Positions 30,288 to 39,918 of a stretch of DNA of 64,000 nt are shown here, in pieces (within the stretch, counting starts at the first letter, position 1; the number at the start of each line of letters is the position of its first letter). The DNA lies in contig NZ_CP012373.2 in assembly GCF_001305575.3 (NCBI RefSeq), positions 2,676,261 through 2,740,260 of the forward strand, given 5' to 3'. The position numbers and the translations under genes were made by a program. Origin of the DNA: Beggiatoa leptomitoformis. Lineage in GTDB: Bacteria > Pseudomonadota > Gammaproteobacteria > Beggiatoales > Beggiatoaceae. The notes below the pieces were generated by a model. That model was not told where the DNA came from, did not search any database, and saw only the letters and a program-made list of their open reading frames with translations.

Positions 30288-31067
30288 TTATTGTGGTTTA
30301 ACGCCTTCGCTTTTTTCTTCGACTTTCAATTCAACTTCAGGTTTCGCAGCGGCTGCGTCTTCTTTCTTCTCTTCGCCAACAGACAATAATTCAATTTCAA
30401 ACAATAATGTAGAATTAGGCTCGATAACTTCACCCATAGCCCGATCACCATAGGCTAATTTAGCGGGAATGAATAATTGCCATTTAGCCCCTTCTTTCAT
30501 TAATTGTAAGGCTTCTGTCCAGCCAGCAATCACACCATTGACAGGGAATGTTGCAGGTTGACCACGTGTATAAGAGCTATCAAACTCTTTACCATTGATT
30601 AACGTCCCTTTGTAATGGGTGGTAACAGTGTCAGTCAACTTAGGGGTTTTACCTGTGCCTTCGGTGATAATTTTGTACTGTAACCCACTGGCTAGTGTCA
30701 CAACACCTTCTTTTTTCTTGTTCTCTTCTAAGAACTTGTCACCTTCAGCACCGTTTTTGTCGGCAGTTGCTTTACGCTCGGATTCTAATTTCGCCATGCG
30801 TTCTTTTTGGAACGTTGTGATGGTTTCCTGCATTTGTTCTTCTGTTAACGCCGCAGTTTTGCCTTCGTAAGCATCGGTCATCCCTTGCATAACGGAATTT
30901 AACATGACTTTAAGGTCTTGTTTTTTAATGTTACTACCGACTTGGTGTCCGATGGTGTAGCTTAATTTCTCTTCAGGCGTGCTAGGTGCTTTTTGAGCGT
31001 CTTCAGCAAGAACAAGTTGTGTACTTAATAAACTAGCAGTTAAAACGGAAAGATAACGTAATTTCAT
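30288..31067 (-). CDS. FKBP-type peptidyl-prolyl isomerase (Mip/FkpA-like)
   Basis: Periplasmic proline isomerase/chaperone of 259 residues. Signal peptide at about 1-21 (cleavage after VLA), then an N-terminal helical dimerisation domain (KLSYTIGHQVGSNIKKQDL), a linker helix, and the FKBP domain (about 120-235) with TVTTHYKGTLINGKEFDSS and IPAKLAYGDRAMGEVIEPNSTLLFEIELL. The last 25 residues are a charged Lys/Glu/Ala tail. It is a single-gene unit with a long leader. Folding of envelope proteins is the expected role. Confidence 0.93.
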   Translation of the reverse strand: MKLRYLSVLTASLLSTQLVLAEDAQKAPSTPEEKLSYTIGHQVGSNIKKQDLKVMLNSVMQGMTDAYEGKTAALTEEQMQETITTFQKERMAKLESERKATADKNGAEGDKFLEENKKKEGVVTLASGLQYKIITEGTGKTPKLTDTVTTHYKGTLINGKEFDSSYTRGQPATFPVNGVIAGWTEALQLMKEGAKWQLFIPAKLAYGDRAMGEVIEPNSTLLFEIELLSVGEEKKEDAAAAKPEVELKVEEKSEGVKPQ

Positions 31068-31432
31068 TGAGCTTCTCTAAAAATGAGGTTTTGGGGATTA
31101 ATAACGGATTTTATGTCACTATACATTGCGTTGATAACGGGATAATAAGGCATACAACGCTAATGATTGTCATCCTTGATATTTAAATAAAATTGATTAT
31201 ATCAGCAAGTTGTACAGGTGGTCATCTTTGCCTTGTTATATCAGTTTTTATTTATGAATCATAATAATAGGACAGTTAATGAGAACAAGTAATTATAGTG
31301 TTCATCAAGAGTGATGTAAATCATTTTAAGCAAAATTAGCGACGATTTTACAAAAATCAAGATTTATTTCTATTTTTCACGGTTTATCTGTATTACATTA
31401 AAAAAATTTAACGATTTGGCACATCATTAATA
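31068..31432. other. AT-rich intergenic region, no gene seen
   Basis: These 365 bases lie between two minus-strand genes and should hold the promoter and leader of the FKBP gene plus the end of the flavodoxin transcript. I find no ORF, tRNA or strong hairpin with a T run. Confidence 0.4.
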
Positions 31433-31990
31433 TTATTTTTCAGTTTGTAGCGTGCTTACTTCTGCGATATTTGGGACGGATTCTTCTTGTAATAAGCGTT
31501 TGGCTAGTTGATCTGCCCATTCTCGCACAAGATGAAAGTTACGAAAGTCGCCATCAGGTAAGCCTGTGATTTTTGCAATAAACCACCAAATGAATTTAAG
31601 GCGTTTGTCACGTAGTAGTGCGCCTGCAAATAAACCTATATCAATGGGCTGTAGAATTTGTTTAATGGGGTCTAGGACATGCAATGCTGTTTCACAATTT
31701 TCTGGCGTGTTTTCTCGGAGTGTCATACCGACAATAAAATAGGCAACTTTTTTATGTTTAAGTGCTTGTTGCTGAATATTAATAAAACGAATTGCTTCAG
31801 GTAGCCATGCCATATCACGAATTGGACTACCGATAATAACAATGTCATAGGTTTGTATGTCTTTAATATCGAGTATAAAACGAACTTCGACATCAGCCTC
31901 ATGACGAACAAAGACCTCACCAATAGCTTGTGCGATGCCTTGCGTAGAACCTGCTCGGCTAGCATAGGTAATTAAGACTTTCTTTTTCAT
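31433..31990 (-). CDS. HemG-like flavodoxin-domain protein
   Basis: A 185-residue flavodoxin-fold protein. The FMN phosphate loop is YASRAGSTQGIA at about 9-20, with DIVIIGSPIRDMAWLPEA as the second flavin loop, and GLFAGALLRDKRLKFIWWFIAKITGLPDGD near the end, which follows the layout of HemG (menaquinone-dependent protoporphyrinogen oxidase). True HemG function is possible, but general flavodoxin-domain proteins share this layout. It lies 27 bases after the helical protein gene on the same strand and is probably co-transcribed with the STAND gene cluster. Confidence 0.75.
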   Translation of the reverse strand: MKKKVLITYASRAGSTQGIAQAIGEVFVRHEADVEVRFILDIKDIQTYDIVIIGSPIRDMAWLPEAIRFINIQQQALKHKKVAYFIVGMTLRENTPENCETALHVLDPIKQILQPIDIGLFAGALLRDKRLKFIWWFIAKITGLPDGDFRNFHLVREWADQLAKRLLQEESVPNIAEVSTLQTEK

Positions 31991-32017
31991 AATATTAAGA
32001 TGAGATAATTATTTATT

Positions 32018-33160
32018 TTAATGATAATAGGGATTAATCCACGTTCGCCGCGATTTTTCGTAAATAAGACTGTATGTCATATTTATGACGGTTTGTAGGT
32101 CTAATGTGTCTAAGCGTAGTTTTAGTTCAAATGCATCAATACCTGGGGATAATTCTATAATAGTCGTTTTAATTCGATTTAATTTTTGAGTGGAACTAAT
32201 AATGAGTTCGTGTGGATTATGTTCACCGTTTTTTAATAATGCTCTGTATTTAGTTTCTAATTTTTCATGTTCTATCAGTTGTAGGTAGTTTTTCACACAT
32301 CGGTAGAGCGTTTTAATTCCTTCGCGTATCTCTTTAAGTTTTTGCAGTATATTTAAAACGCTAGAGGCTAAAAATAGCACTTTTAATTCGTCGGGTATGC
32401 GTTTATCTGCGGGAATATCGCCAACATCATCACCTTCCGTGCCGTCAATGAGCGATTCAGAAATACCAATTACAATAAGCAGTTTGTCATTGAGTAGGCC
32501 GATTAGTTTATCACTGACATCATTAATTTGCTCAAAATGCAGTTTTGCGTCCATGTTTTTTGGGTGTGCATTACTTCTTTCTAGGGCGCGAACAATTTCT
32601 GCTAGCTGTGGTTCTTCTAGTTTGGCTAGTAGGGCATTGCTGATTTCAATTAACACCAAGTCGTTATTGTAATCGTCTTCGTCCTTATCTTTTGTTTTTA
32701 ACAAAACTTTAATGACGGGGGTTAAAACGTTAATTCGTGCAATGTTTCGGGTTATTTGTAATACGCTAAAGATAATTTTATCTATATCTTGTGTAAGCCC
32801 TGTCAACAATTTGCGTTGTAATGGGGGGATTGTTTTGGTTTGTTCGAGTTTTAAGCGTTTACTGTATTGGTTCAACATGACCATAGATTGATGAATGGCT
32901 TTGCAATCTAGTTTGTTCTCCATGTTGATTTCGTAAATACTCGCGGCGGCCAGATTCATGGTGCGTTCTATGCTGAGTAATTTTTGCGACTCTTCATATA
33001 AGCGCATGTATTTACGCATGTTCATGTATTCATAAAGACGTTCTTCCAAGCTGTGAAAAATTCGGTCAAAATAATTCAGCATGGAGGTATGAGCGTTATT
33101 ATTCCGCGCTTTAGGAATAGCTTGCGATTGTTTTTTATTGGTTGATTTGCTATCAGCCAT
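32018..33160 (-). CDS. all-helical protein of unknown family
   Basis: A 380-residue cytoplasmic protein, nearly all predicted helix, rich in Lys, Glu, Leu and Ile with no signal or membrane segment. No motif I recognise. Regions such as YDRIF-like HSLEERLYEYMNMRKYMRLY and LKKLRN-like repeated leucine patterns suggest helical bundles that contact partners. It sits between a NB-ARC/STAND gene and a flavodoxin gene on one strand, so it could be the adaptor or effector of that NTPase. GAGGGTG precedes the ATG. Function is unknown. Confidence 0.7.
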   Translation of the reverse strand: MADSKSTNKKQSQAIPKARNNNAHTSMLNYFDRIFHSLEERLYEYMNMRKYMRLYEESQKLLSIERTMNLAAASIYEINMENKLDCKAIHQSMVMLNQYSKRLKLEQTKTIPPLQRKLLTGLTQDIDKIIFSVLQITRNIARINVLTPVIKVLLKTKDKDEDDYNNDLVLIEISNALLAKLEEPQLAEIVRALERSNAHPKNMDAKLHFEQINDVSDKLIGLLNDKLLIVIGISESLIDGTEGDDVGDIPADKRIPDELKVLFLASSVLNILQKLKEIREGIKTLYRCVKNYLQLIEHEKLETKYRALLKNGEHNPHELIISSTQKLNRIKTTIIELSPGIDAFELKLRLDTLDLQTVINMTYSLIYEKSRRTWINPYYH

Positions 33161-33258
33161 AGCACCCTCAACACCTCTATGGTGTATATAGCTTTAAGTA
33201 GCCTTAATAGGCTTTTGTTTTTTTAGACAAGCACCTTCTTCCAACACTATCGTTTTTA

Positions 33259-34953
33259 TTAGCGATTAGGGGGAGGAAGCCAGTCTGGGGACATTTCTTT
33301 TGCCTGATTTAACAGGGATTGGATATCTGATGAGGGTTTACCCCAAAGTTGCTCAAGCAATTTGTCCGCCAATTTGCTTTTATCTTTCACTAATATTGGT
33401 GCTGAACGTTGCAAAGCTTGTTTTACGGTCGCAATATCTACATCATCTTCCAATAAATCAAAATCTTGGATTACATTATGTAATGAGGTTGCTTGTAGTT
33501 TGTTATTAAGCCAATCAAAATCCATGAGCAGGGTTTTTAATTCACGATTTCGCTCGGCGGCTAGCAGATGCAAGCAAAGATATTCAAAGAAATATCCGTC
33601 ATTTGGTCCTTTAGCCCAACCATGTGGTTGACAATACCGTCGATAAGCGGCCAACAAGTGCGTATGTAACTTGTCTAAATCGGCAAATTCACATAAATAA
33701 TCATGTTGATAAGGATGTAAGTGGATATTACCTCGCGTGGAGTCGTTATTAAAATAGAGTAACCCTTGCGCCGCTAATTGTTGAATGAAACTATAGGCTG
33801 TTTCATCAGGTAAATGATAAAGATAACGCCATAACAAAACGATGGCCGCTTGTGGGATGTTGGTATAGTCTGCAAACATGCCCAGTGTTAAATAATATTC
33901 GCCATTATCGCCTAAGGCTTCAATATTAAGATGCAAGGCTTGTGAAAGGGAGGATGCATGGGCTTCAGGAAAATCTAAAACTTTATTTTGAATTTTGCTT
34001 AATAAGGCTGTCCAGTCAGGGCTTGACATGGTTTGTGTTAGTTGTGCAACTAGACGCAATGTTGTTGGTGAATATTCACATGCATTGAATAACGATAATA
34101 AATCAGCAGGTAATGGTTCTGATAAAGCCTTTCCAGAACAATTAGAAAATAAATCAACTGCTTGTTCTTGGGTTAAAGCATCTAATGCGTAGGTTTGCAA
34201 ACTAGACATGAAATGTTTTAAATCATCTGCAATTTCTGGGTAACATGAGGTAATAAGTAATTGACAACCTTTGCCTAATCCCGCAAAAGCCATAACATCA
34301 CGCACATCATAAACATCGTCCAGAATAAACAGACACGAACGCCCTTTACCAATCCCGCGTAATAAAGTTAAGCCTTCCTCTGCACTAATAAATTCAGGTG
34401 TCCCAACGGCAGGAATATTAAATGCCCGAATTAATGCGATTTGTTGTCCAACAATATCAGGTTGTGACCCCATATTTAGCCAAAAAATCCCCTCAGAAAA
34501 GGCACGCCGTACAGAAATATCATTTGCTAATGCAATAGCTTGTAAGGATTTACCGCTACCACTGGGAGCTAAGAGTAATATAGGGTTTTTTTGTCCGTCA
34601 GCACCTTCCGCTAAGGTAGGTTTAACAACTAATTTTGCTTTTAACTCATTAAAGATAGGAGACGATAAAATATAAGAGGGCAATGTAGGAACGGCATAAA
34701 GTTTTGCAGGCGCGCCTAATTTTTGCTCACCTTCTGTCTCCACGTTAATAGCTTGTTTTAACGAGGCTAATTTTTTTTGTGCTTCACTCAACTCAATTTG
34801 CATATCCTTGATTTTTTCTTGCAAAACTTGTTGTTGAGCTACATTTTTTTCTTGTGCTAATTTTTGTTTTAGCTCATCTAATGCCTCATTTAATAATGTA
34901 CTATCTTGTTTAAGTAAAGTAATTTCTTGTTCTACGGTAAATTCATTAGTCAT
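33259..34953 (-). CDS. NB-ARC/STAND-type NTPase with coiled-coil N terminus
   Basis: A 564-residue protein from ATG 34953, which has AAGGAG upstream; an open frame 19 codons longer exists but is less likely. Residues about 5-70 form a coiled coil. The NTPase has Walker A APSGSGKS at about 129-136, Walker B CLFILDDVYD, the sensor-like LLITSCYPEIADDL, and a helical winged region after it. This is the NB-ARC layout of STAND signalling switches. Recognised sensor repeats (WD, TPR, LRR) are not evident at the C terminus. The two downstream genes on the same strand, a helical protein and a flavodoxin, may act with it. Bacterial STANDs serve in regulation or antiviral defence. Confidence 0.85.
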   Translation of the reverse strand: MTNEFTVEQEITLLKQDSTLLNEALDELKQKLAQEKNVAQQQVLQEKIKDMQIELSEAQKKLASLKQAINVETEGEQKLGAPAKLYAVPTLPSYILSSPIFNELKAKLVVKPTLAEGADGQKNPILLLAPSGSGKSLQAIALANDISVRRAFSEGIFWLNMGSQPDIVGQQIALIRAFNIPAVGTPEFISAEEGLTLLRGIGKGRSCLFILDDVYDVRDVMAFAGLGKGCQLLITSCYPEIADDLKHFMSSLQTYALDALTQEQAVDLFSNCSGKALSEPLPADLLSLFNACEYSPTTLRLVAQLTQTMSSPDWTALLSKIQNKVLDFPEAHASSLSQALHLNIEALGDNGEYYLTLGMFADYTNIPQAAIVLLWRYLYHLPDETAYSFIQQLAAQGLLYFNNDSTRGNIHLHPYQHDYLCEFADLDKLHTHLLAAYRRYCQPHGWAKGPNDGYFFEYLCLHLLAAERNRELKTLLMDFDWLNNKLQATSLHNVIQDFDLLEDDVDIATVKQALQRSAPILVKDKSKLADKLLEQLWGKPSSDIQSLLNQAKEMSPDWLPPPNR

Positions 34954-35621
34954 TTTTAACTCCTTATCAGCACACGCTATGCTAACGGTTAATCTATGCG
35001 AAAACGACATAATGACAGCCTAACGCTAATGTTTTAACGGCGAATGGTGCATGATGTCGGACTAAGTTGCTATTCAACGGCAATAAATAATAGAGAATAC
35101 TTGAACTTTATTGCTTAGATACTTGATAGGTCTAGCGTATTCTAAAAGTTTTTTTAACATATACCTACAAATAAATATATAAAAATTTATAATAAATTGA
35201 TTATTCTATGATTAGGATAATATTATGCACCGTTTTTTATCCTGTCTTAACAAATTAATAGCTTGAATTTTAAAACTAACACGCCTCAATAAGTATTTTG
35301 TTTATTGCCCTAGTCTAAAATCATGCAGAGAAATGTTGGCATGATTACTGTAATCCATATACTGCTTTTGGTATCATATTGGCATGGTATTGTTAAATAC
35401 AGTAATTATATGATACTTATCAACTTATTACATAATACAACATGTCATTGAATAACTGGATTCAATAACTTTCAAATAGATATGGCAGGAACAAGCAAAT
35501 GTATGTCCAACCCTTTTCAATTAATAATCTGCCCTTATTGTTCTATGTAACTTCCTTGTACGTGTGCTATCCCCGTCTGGCTTAATGTTTTCCGTGTTTT
35601 TTCCTACACCGAGTTCCAACA
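34954..35621. other. long AT-rich intergenic region
   Basis: About 670 bases between the divergent STAND and relA genes. It should hold promoters for both. I see no ORF of credible codon use, no repeat array and no RNA fold that I can defend. The stretch at 35330-35420 is rich in TGATACT-like elements, but I do not call a site. Confidence 0.4.
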
Positions 35622-37829
35622 ATGGTAAGCGTTAAAGACCCACTATTAATGCCCGTAGTGGGCAACACACTAAATGTCAACAGTTGGTTGACCTTAATCA
35701 TGAAAGGTCGCTCTGCGACTGAACAACAAGCCATCCAACAGGCTTACCAATTTGTCTGCGAAATCTACCAAGATCAAATCCGTCCCTCTGGTGAACCCTA
35801 CTTAATTCACGTCCTCACCGTTGCAGATATTCTGGCCGATTTAGGGATGGATGCAGATGTTTTGGTTGCAGCGATTCTGCACGAATCACTAGACCAACAT
35901 ATTACCTTAGAAGCCCTACAAAACCGCTTCGGAAAAGTGGTTGCAAATCTATTAGATGGCGTTAATAAAATGCGTTTTATTGACAATCTCATCGAATATC
36001 AAAAATTCTCCGAAGAATCGCAAGAAGCTGAAGGCTTGCGAAAAATGTTATTAGCAATGGTCGAAGATGTGCGCGTTGTTCTGATAAAACTCGCTGACCG
36101 TTTACACAATATTCGTACTCTCAAACATTTACCCGTTGATGTACAAAAACGTTTTGCGCAAGATACCCTTGATATTTTCGTGCCACTTGCTAACCGTTTA
36201 GGCATTTGGCAAATTAAATGGGAATTAGAAGACCTTGCTCTCCGTTATATTCACGCTGACGAATACCAAGAAATCGCACGGAAACTAGACGAAAAACGTG
36301 TCGATCGTGAATGCTATATTAACAATATTATCAATATCTTAAAAGAAGAATTGCGCCAGACCGGTGTAACAGGCGAAGTAATGGGTCGTCCTAAGCATAT
36401 TTATAGTATTTGGCGCAAAATGCAAAAGAAAGGCTTAGATTTTGACAAAATCTATGATATTCGTGCAGTACGTGTTTTAGTGCATAACGTTCATGATTGT
36501 TACTTAGTCTTAGGATTAATTCATAGTAAATGGAAACATTTACCTAGCGAGTTTGATGATTATATTAGCAATCCTAAACCCAATAATTATCAATCGTTAC
36601 ACACCGCCGTTTATGGTCCTGAAGATAAAGTGTTTGAAGTACAAATTCGTACAGAAGCAATGCACCATCATGCAGAACTAGGGGTGGCCTCACATTGGCG
36701 GTATAAAGAGAATAGTTTAGGCTATGACAAAAGTTTTGAACAAAAAATAGGCTGGTTGCGTAAAGTCCTCAAAATGAAAGATGAGGAAAGCAATGAAGGT
36801 GATGGCGATTTTATCGACCAGTTCAAATCCGAAATTTTAGACGACCGCGTTTATGTAATGTCGCCACAAGGTAAAGTTCTAGACCTACCCACAGGTTCAA
36901 CCCCACTGGATTTTGCCTATCATATTCATACCAGTCTTGGACATCGTTGTCGTGGTTCAAAAGTCAACAACCGCATTGTATCCCTGAATTATGTCCTCAA
37001 AAGCGGTGACCAAATTGAAATTCTGACAGGTAAAGATGAACGTCCTAGCCGTGATTGGCTCGTGCCGCATTTTAGCTATTTAAAAACCTCGCGCGCGCGC
37101 GCTAAAGTTAAACAATGGCTGAAGAAACAAGATGAACAGCAACATTTACGAGATGGACGCACTTTATTAGAACGAGAATTAAGACGGCTTAATTTACACG
37201 AAGTCAATTACGATAAAATTGCTACACGTTTTAAACTGGAGAGCGCGGAACAGCTTATGTTAGCGTTAGGGCGTGGCGATATTACACTGCCGCAAATTGC
37301 AAACGCGCTAAATGAACAGGTTTTTCCTAATACCCCTCCTGTTTATCCTGTTACTGCACAACCTCATAAAGCAGAAGGGATTATTATCAAAGGCGTGGAA
37401 GGGTTATTGAGTTATACCGCCCGCTGTTGTAACCCTGTGCCTTATGAAGCAATTATTGGATACATTACTAAAGGGCGCGGCGTTGCCATTCACCGTCGTG
37501 ATTGCCCACATGCGGTTCATTGGCAAGATGAAGAAAATGAACGCCTGATTGAAGTAGCATGGAGCAGAGGCGATGCGCAATATAAACCCGTCTTTCCTGT
37601 CGATATTCAAATCCATGCCTATGACCGTACAGGGTTACTACGTGATATTACCGCCATTGCTGCCAATGAAAATATTAATATTATCGCCGTCAATACGATT
37701 AGCAATAAAGCAGAACACATGGCAAAAATGCAATTTACATTAGAAGTTAGTAACTTAGAAGAGCTAAGTAATATTCTAGCACGTATCGATACCTTGCCTA
37801 ATGTGGTTGAAGCCTATCGCAAAATATAG
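35622..37829 (+). CDS. relA: RelA-type (p)ppGpp synthetase
   Basis: Makes the stringent alarmone (p)ppGpp when ribosomes stall on uncharged tRNA. The 735-residue protein has an HD-like region whose metal motif is degenerate (AAILHESLDQ in place of HDxxED), so hydrolysis is probably lost, then the synthetase domain with YSIWRKMQKKGLDFDKIYDIRAVRV and NPKPNNYQSLHTAVYG, a TGS domain (DRVYVMSPQGKVLDLPTG), a zinc-finger-like SYTARCCNPVPYE...HRRDCPH, and a C-terminal ACT domain. The acidic loop around LDFDKIYD is of the RelA rather than SpoT type. A separate spoT should exist elsewhere. Confidence 0.93.
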   Translation: MVSVKDPLLMPVVGNTLNVNSWLTLIMKGRSATEQQAIQQAYQFVCEIYQDQIRPSGEPYLIHVLTVADILADLGMDADVLVAAILHESLDQHITLEALQNRFGKVVANLLDGVNKMRFIDNLIEYQKFSEESQEAEGLRKMLLAMVEDVRVVLIKLADRLHNIRTLKHLPVDVQKRFAQDTLDIFVPLANRLGIWQIKWELEDLALRYIHADEYQEIARKLDEKRVDRECYINNIINILKEELRQTGVTGEVMGRPKHIYSIWRKMQKKGLDFDKIYDIRAVRVLVHNVHDCYLVLGLIHSKWKHLPSEFDDYISNPKPNNYQSLHTAVYGPEDKVFEVQIRTEAMHHHAELGVASHWRYKENSLGYDKSFEQKIGWLRKVLKMKDEESNEGDGDFIDQFKSEILDDRVYVMSPQGKVLDLPTGSTPLDFAYHIHTSLGHRCRGSKVNNRIVSLNYVLKSGDQIEILTGKDERPSRDWLVPHFSYLKTSRARAKVKQWLKKQDEQQHLRDGRTLLERELRRLNLHEVNYDKIATRFKLESAEQLMLALGRGDITLPQIANALNEQVFPNTPPVYPVTAQPHKAEGIIIKGVEGLLSYTARCCNPVPYEAIIGYITKGRGVAIHRRDCPHAVHWQDEENERLIEVAWSRGDAQYKPVFPVDIQIHAYDRTGLLRDITAIAANENINIIAVNTISNKAEHMAKMQFTLEVSNLEELSNILARIDTLPNVVEAYRKI

Positions 37830-38188
37830 CAAATCAGGATAACCAAAATCTTATCTGCATCAGAATTTTCAACTACTTCAGGACTAATAGAATTAGTCAT
37901 ATACCAATGTTTTGGGTCGTGATAAATAAAAAATTCAAGATGAAAAAAGAAAGCAGGATAACGACTTATTCATCACTACCCAATTTTTTGATGCTGAAAA
38001 TACTGCAATGCCTGATATAGACCGTCCTGACAGAAGATAACAAATTATTCCTACTTATCTAGCACTCGCATTTGCTAAAGTAGAATCTGGTACAATCCAC
38101 CTAGACCTTGTAACATGCAAACCCTACTGTTACAAACCTGACGAAGTATTTTTTTTGTCTAACACCATCTATGGGGAGGGTAGTCATC
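37830..38188. other. intergenic region, no gene seen
   Basis: About 360 bases between relA and the PDC-sensor gene. It contains short in-frame stretches but nothing with a start, ribosome site and natural codon use. It begins with AAATCAGGATAACC, similar to one arm of the inverted repeat at 14101. GGGGAGGG at 38173-38180 is the ribosome site of the next gene. Confidence 0.4.
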
Positions 38189-39148
38189 ATGTGGATTAAA
38201 CAGACTATTGGTGAACAACGCAAAGTTCTCACATCCTTGCTTGAACCACCGATGCTGAACTTGTCCAAACTGTGTGTCTCCACGTGGACAGATGTGAATG
38301 CATTGGACCAATTACTCAACAGTCAATTTACGACTGTCCCACACTGTCATCTGATTTACGTCATCGACAAAATGGGAAAACAAATTAGCTCCAATGTACG
38401 CGCCAATCAACAGATTGACATGGATTTTCGCGGGCAAGACCTCTCCCGCCGTCCTTACTCTGTGAGCTTATACCCTAAACGGCATTTCATGTTATCTTCC
38501 GTTTATATCAGCAATACCACCGGTCGCCCCTGCATCAGTGCCGTACAACCCATTATTGATGAACAACAATTTTTAGGATTTCTTGTTGCTGATTTTGACA
38601 TTGCAGAAATTCCCGTTTCAATGGCATCTTCTCAAACAGCCCCGCTTGTACCCAAAGAAATTCGTACCCCCTCCCTAACAAACCAAACCACACGCTTGAT
38701 ACAACCACGTATCAACAGCCCCCTAGACCAACATATTCATGAAATAAACGAAGTATTAGAACGACTGATTAAACAATACGGTATATTCCACTGCACCCTG
38801 CATTATTCCAGCGCGCAAGTAATGCTTTGGCATGTCTATGACCCTTACCAATACCGCCTATTTACCATAGAACAATTATTTGATTCAGAAACTATTATGA
38901 ATTACCCCCACAGTCCCTATCCACCACAAGCAGTCTTACCACAAAAAAATGTGCGCGCAGTGCTAGACCAATTTCGCACCCTACGATTAGCGGACGAACG
39001 GATTTACTTACGCTCAGGCTCACTGAATATTATGAATGGGATGGTAGGCTTAAGCTTCTCTACAGAAGGCTCACAATACCTGCCTGTAGATGTATTTTTA
39101 AGCAAAGATTTATCTTTTTGGTTTGGGCAATCAGTTGTTAATGAATGA
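38189..39148 (+). CDS. PDC-type (Cache-like) sensor protein
   Basis: A 319-residue protein starting at ATG 38189 with GGGAGGG 8 bases before; an ATG at 38171 lies upstream. Residues about 20-150 look like a PDC sensor domain, with LIYVIDKMGKQISSNV, RGQDLSRRPYSVSLY and FLGFLVADFDIAEIP, the same blocks seen in extracytoplasmic Cache domains, but here there is no membrane segment or signal peptide. The C-terminal half is unrecognised and carries an LEQFRTLRLADERIYLRSGSL-like stretch. It ends 18 bases inside the convergent cutA gene. A soluble cytoplasmic PDC protein is unusual. Confidence 0.72.
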   Translation: MWIKQTIGEQRKVLTSLLEPPMLNLSKLCVSTWTDVNALDQLLNSQFTTVPHCHLIYVIDKMGKQISSNVRANQQIDMDFRGQDLSRRPYSVSLYPKRHFMLSSVYISNTTGRPCISAVQPIIDEQQFLGFLVADFDIAEIPVSMASSQTAPLVPKEIRTPSLTNQTTRLIQPRINSPLDQHIHEINEVLERLIKQYGIFHCTLHYSSAQVMLWHVYDPYQYRLFTIEQLFDSETIMNYPHSPYPPQAVLPQKNVRAVLDQFRTLRLADERIYLRSGSLNIMNGMVGLSFSTEGSQYLPVDVFLSKDLSFWFGQSVVNE

Positions 39149-39475
39149 TAACGGTTGTGTTACCTCATTAATCCACTGCAAATAACTTGGCAATCCAGCA
39201 ACCACAGGAATCATTATTAACTCAGGAATTTCATAAGGATGTAATGCTTGTAACACCTGTTCAATTTGTGCATATAACAAACGACGGGTTTTCATCATTA
39301 ACAAAACCTCCATCTCTTGCTGTACTGTACCCTCCCACAAATAAACTGACTGCAACGCGGGTAAGATACTAACACAAGCAACTAGATGTTCTTCAACCAA
39401 TGTTTTTGCAATTGTTTGGGCAATGTCAAGTGAAGGGCAAGTATTTAGCAATACCACATGTTCAATCGTTTCCAT
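39131..39475 (-). CDS. cutA: divalent-cation tolerance protein CutA
   Basis: A 114-residue trimeric CutA1-type protein; start at ATG 39475 with AGGAGA upstream (an earlier frame exists to 39511). Family blocks are CPSLDIAQTIAKTLVEEHLVACV, and YLWEGTVQQEMEVLLMMKT, with HPYEIPELI near the C terminus. Implicated in copper and other metal tolerance, though the molecular action is unclear. Convergent with the PDC-sensor gene with an 18-base overlap. Confidence 0.92.
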   Translation of the reverse strand: METIEHVVLLNTCPSLDIAQTIAKTLVEEHLVACVSILPALQSVYLWEGTVQQEMEVLLMMKTRRLLYAQIEQVLQALHPYEIPELIMIPVVAGLPSYLQWINEVTQPLSFINN

Positions 39476-39600
39476 CTTGTTTCTCCTAATACGCCGAATT
39501 TGATACATCATCGCGCTTTAATCATACCGCTAGTGAAGAACTAAGTGGAATATACAAAAACTAAACAACATAAAAGCCAACTTAAAAATATCCATGCAAA

Positions 39601-39622
39601 TGCAACGGCTTAAACCGTTGCA
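39601..39622 (-). terminator. hairpin after minE
   Basis: TGCAACGG, loop CTTAAA, CCGTTGCA: an 8-pair perfect stem 18 bases past the minE stop on the minus strand. Only three T follow, so termination may be partial. Confidence 0.45.
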
Positions 39623-39640
39623 TCAATAAGCGATGGTCAC

Positions 39641-39916
39641 TTAACGTAATTGACGACCTTCACCCTCAGGCAATGCAATATTGACCTCCAACACCTCAAA
39701 ATCGCCATTTTTTTCAATATTGATTTTGATGCTCTCATCCTCAACCAACACATACTTACGTACAACTTCTAAAATTTCTCGTTGTAATAGCGGTAAATAG
39801 TCGACATTAGGCGTACTACGTCGTCCCCGCTCATGTGCCACAATAATCTGCAAGCGTTCTTTTGCCAGTGCCGCTGTATTCTTGCGCGAAGCACGAAAAT
39901 AATCGAACACACTCAT
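39641..39916 (-). CDS. minE: cell division topological specificity factor MinE
   Basis: MinE displaces MinC and drives MinD oscillation. From ATG 39916 it has 91 residues: N-terminal anti-MinCD helix/membrane-binding part (VFDYFRASRKNTAALAKERLQIIVAHER) and a C-terminal dimer domain ending EVNIALPEGEGRQLR. It starts two bases after the minD stop. Order minC-minD-minE on the minus strand is the standard operon. Confidence 0.95.
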   Translation of the reverse strand: MSVFDYFRASRKNTAALAKERLQIIVAHERGRRSTPNVDYLPLLQREILEVVRKYVLVEDESIKINIEKNGDFEVLEVNIALPEGEGRQLR

Positions 39917-39918
39917 AA

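Noticed and set aside
35330-35420. Possible regulatory repeats with TGATACT words before relA
   Set aside because: The words are AT-rich, not symmetrical or evenly spaced, so I cannot support an operator.
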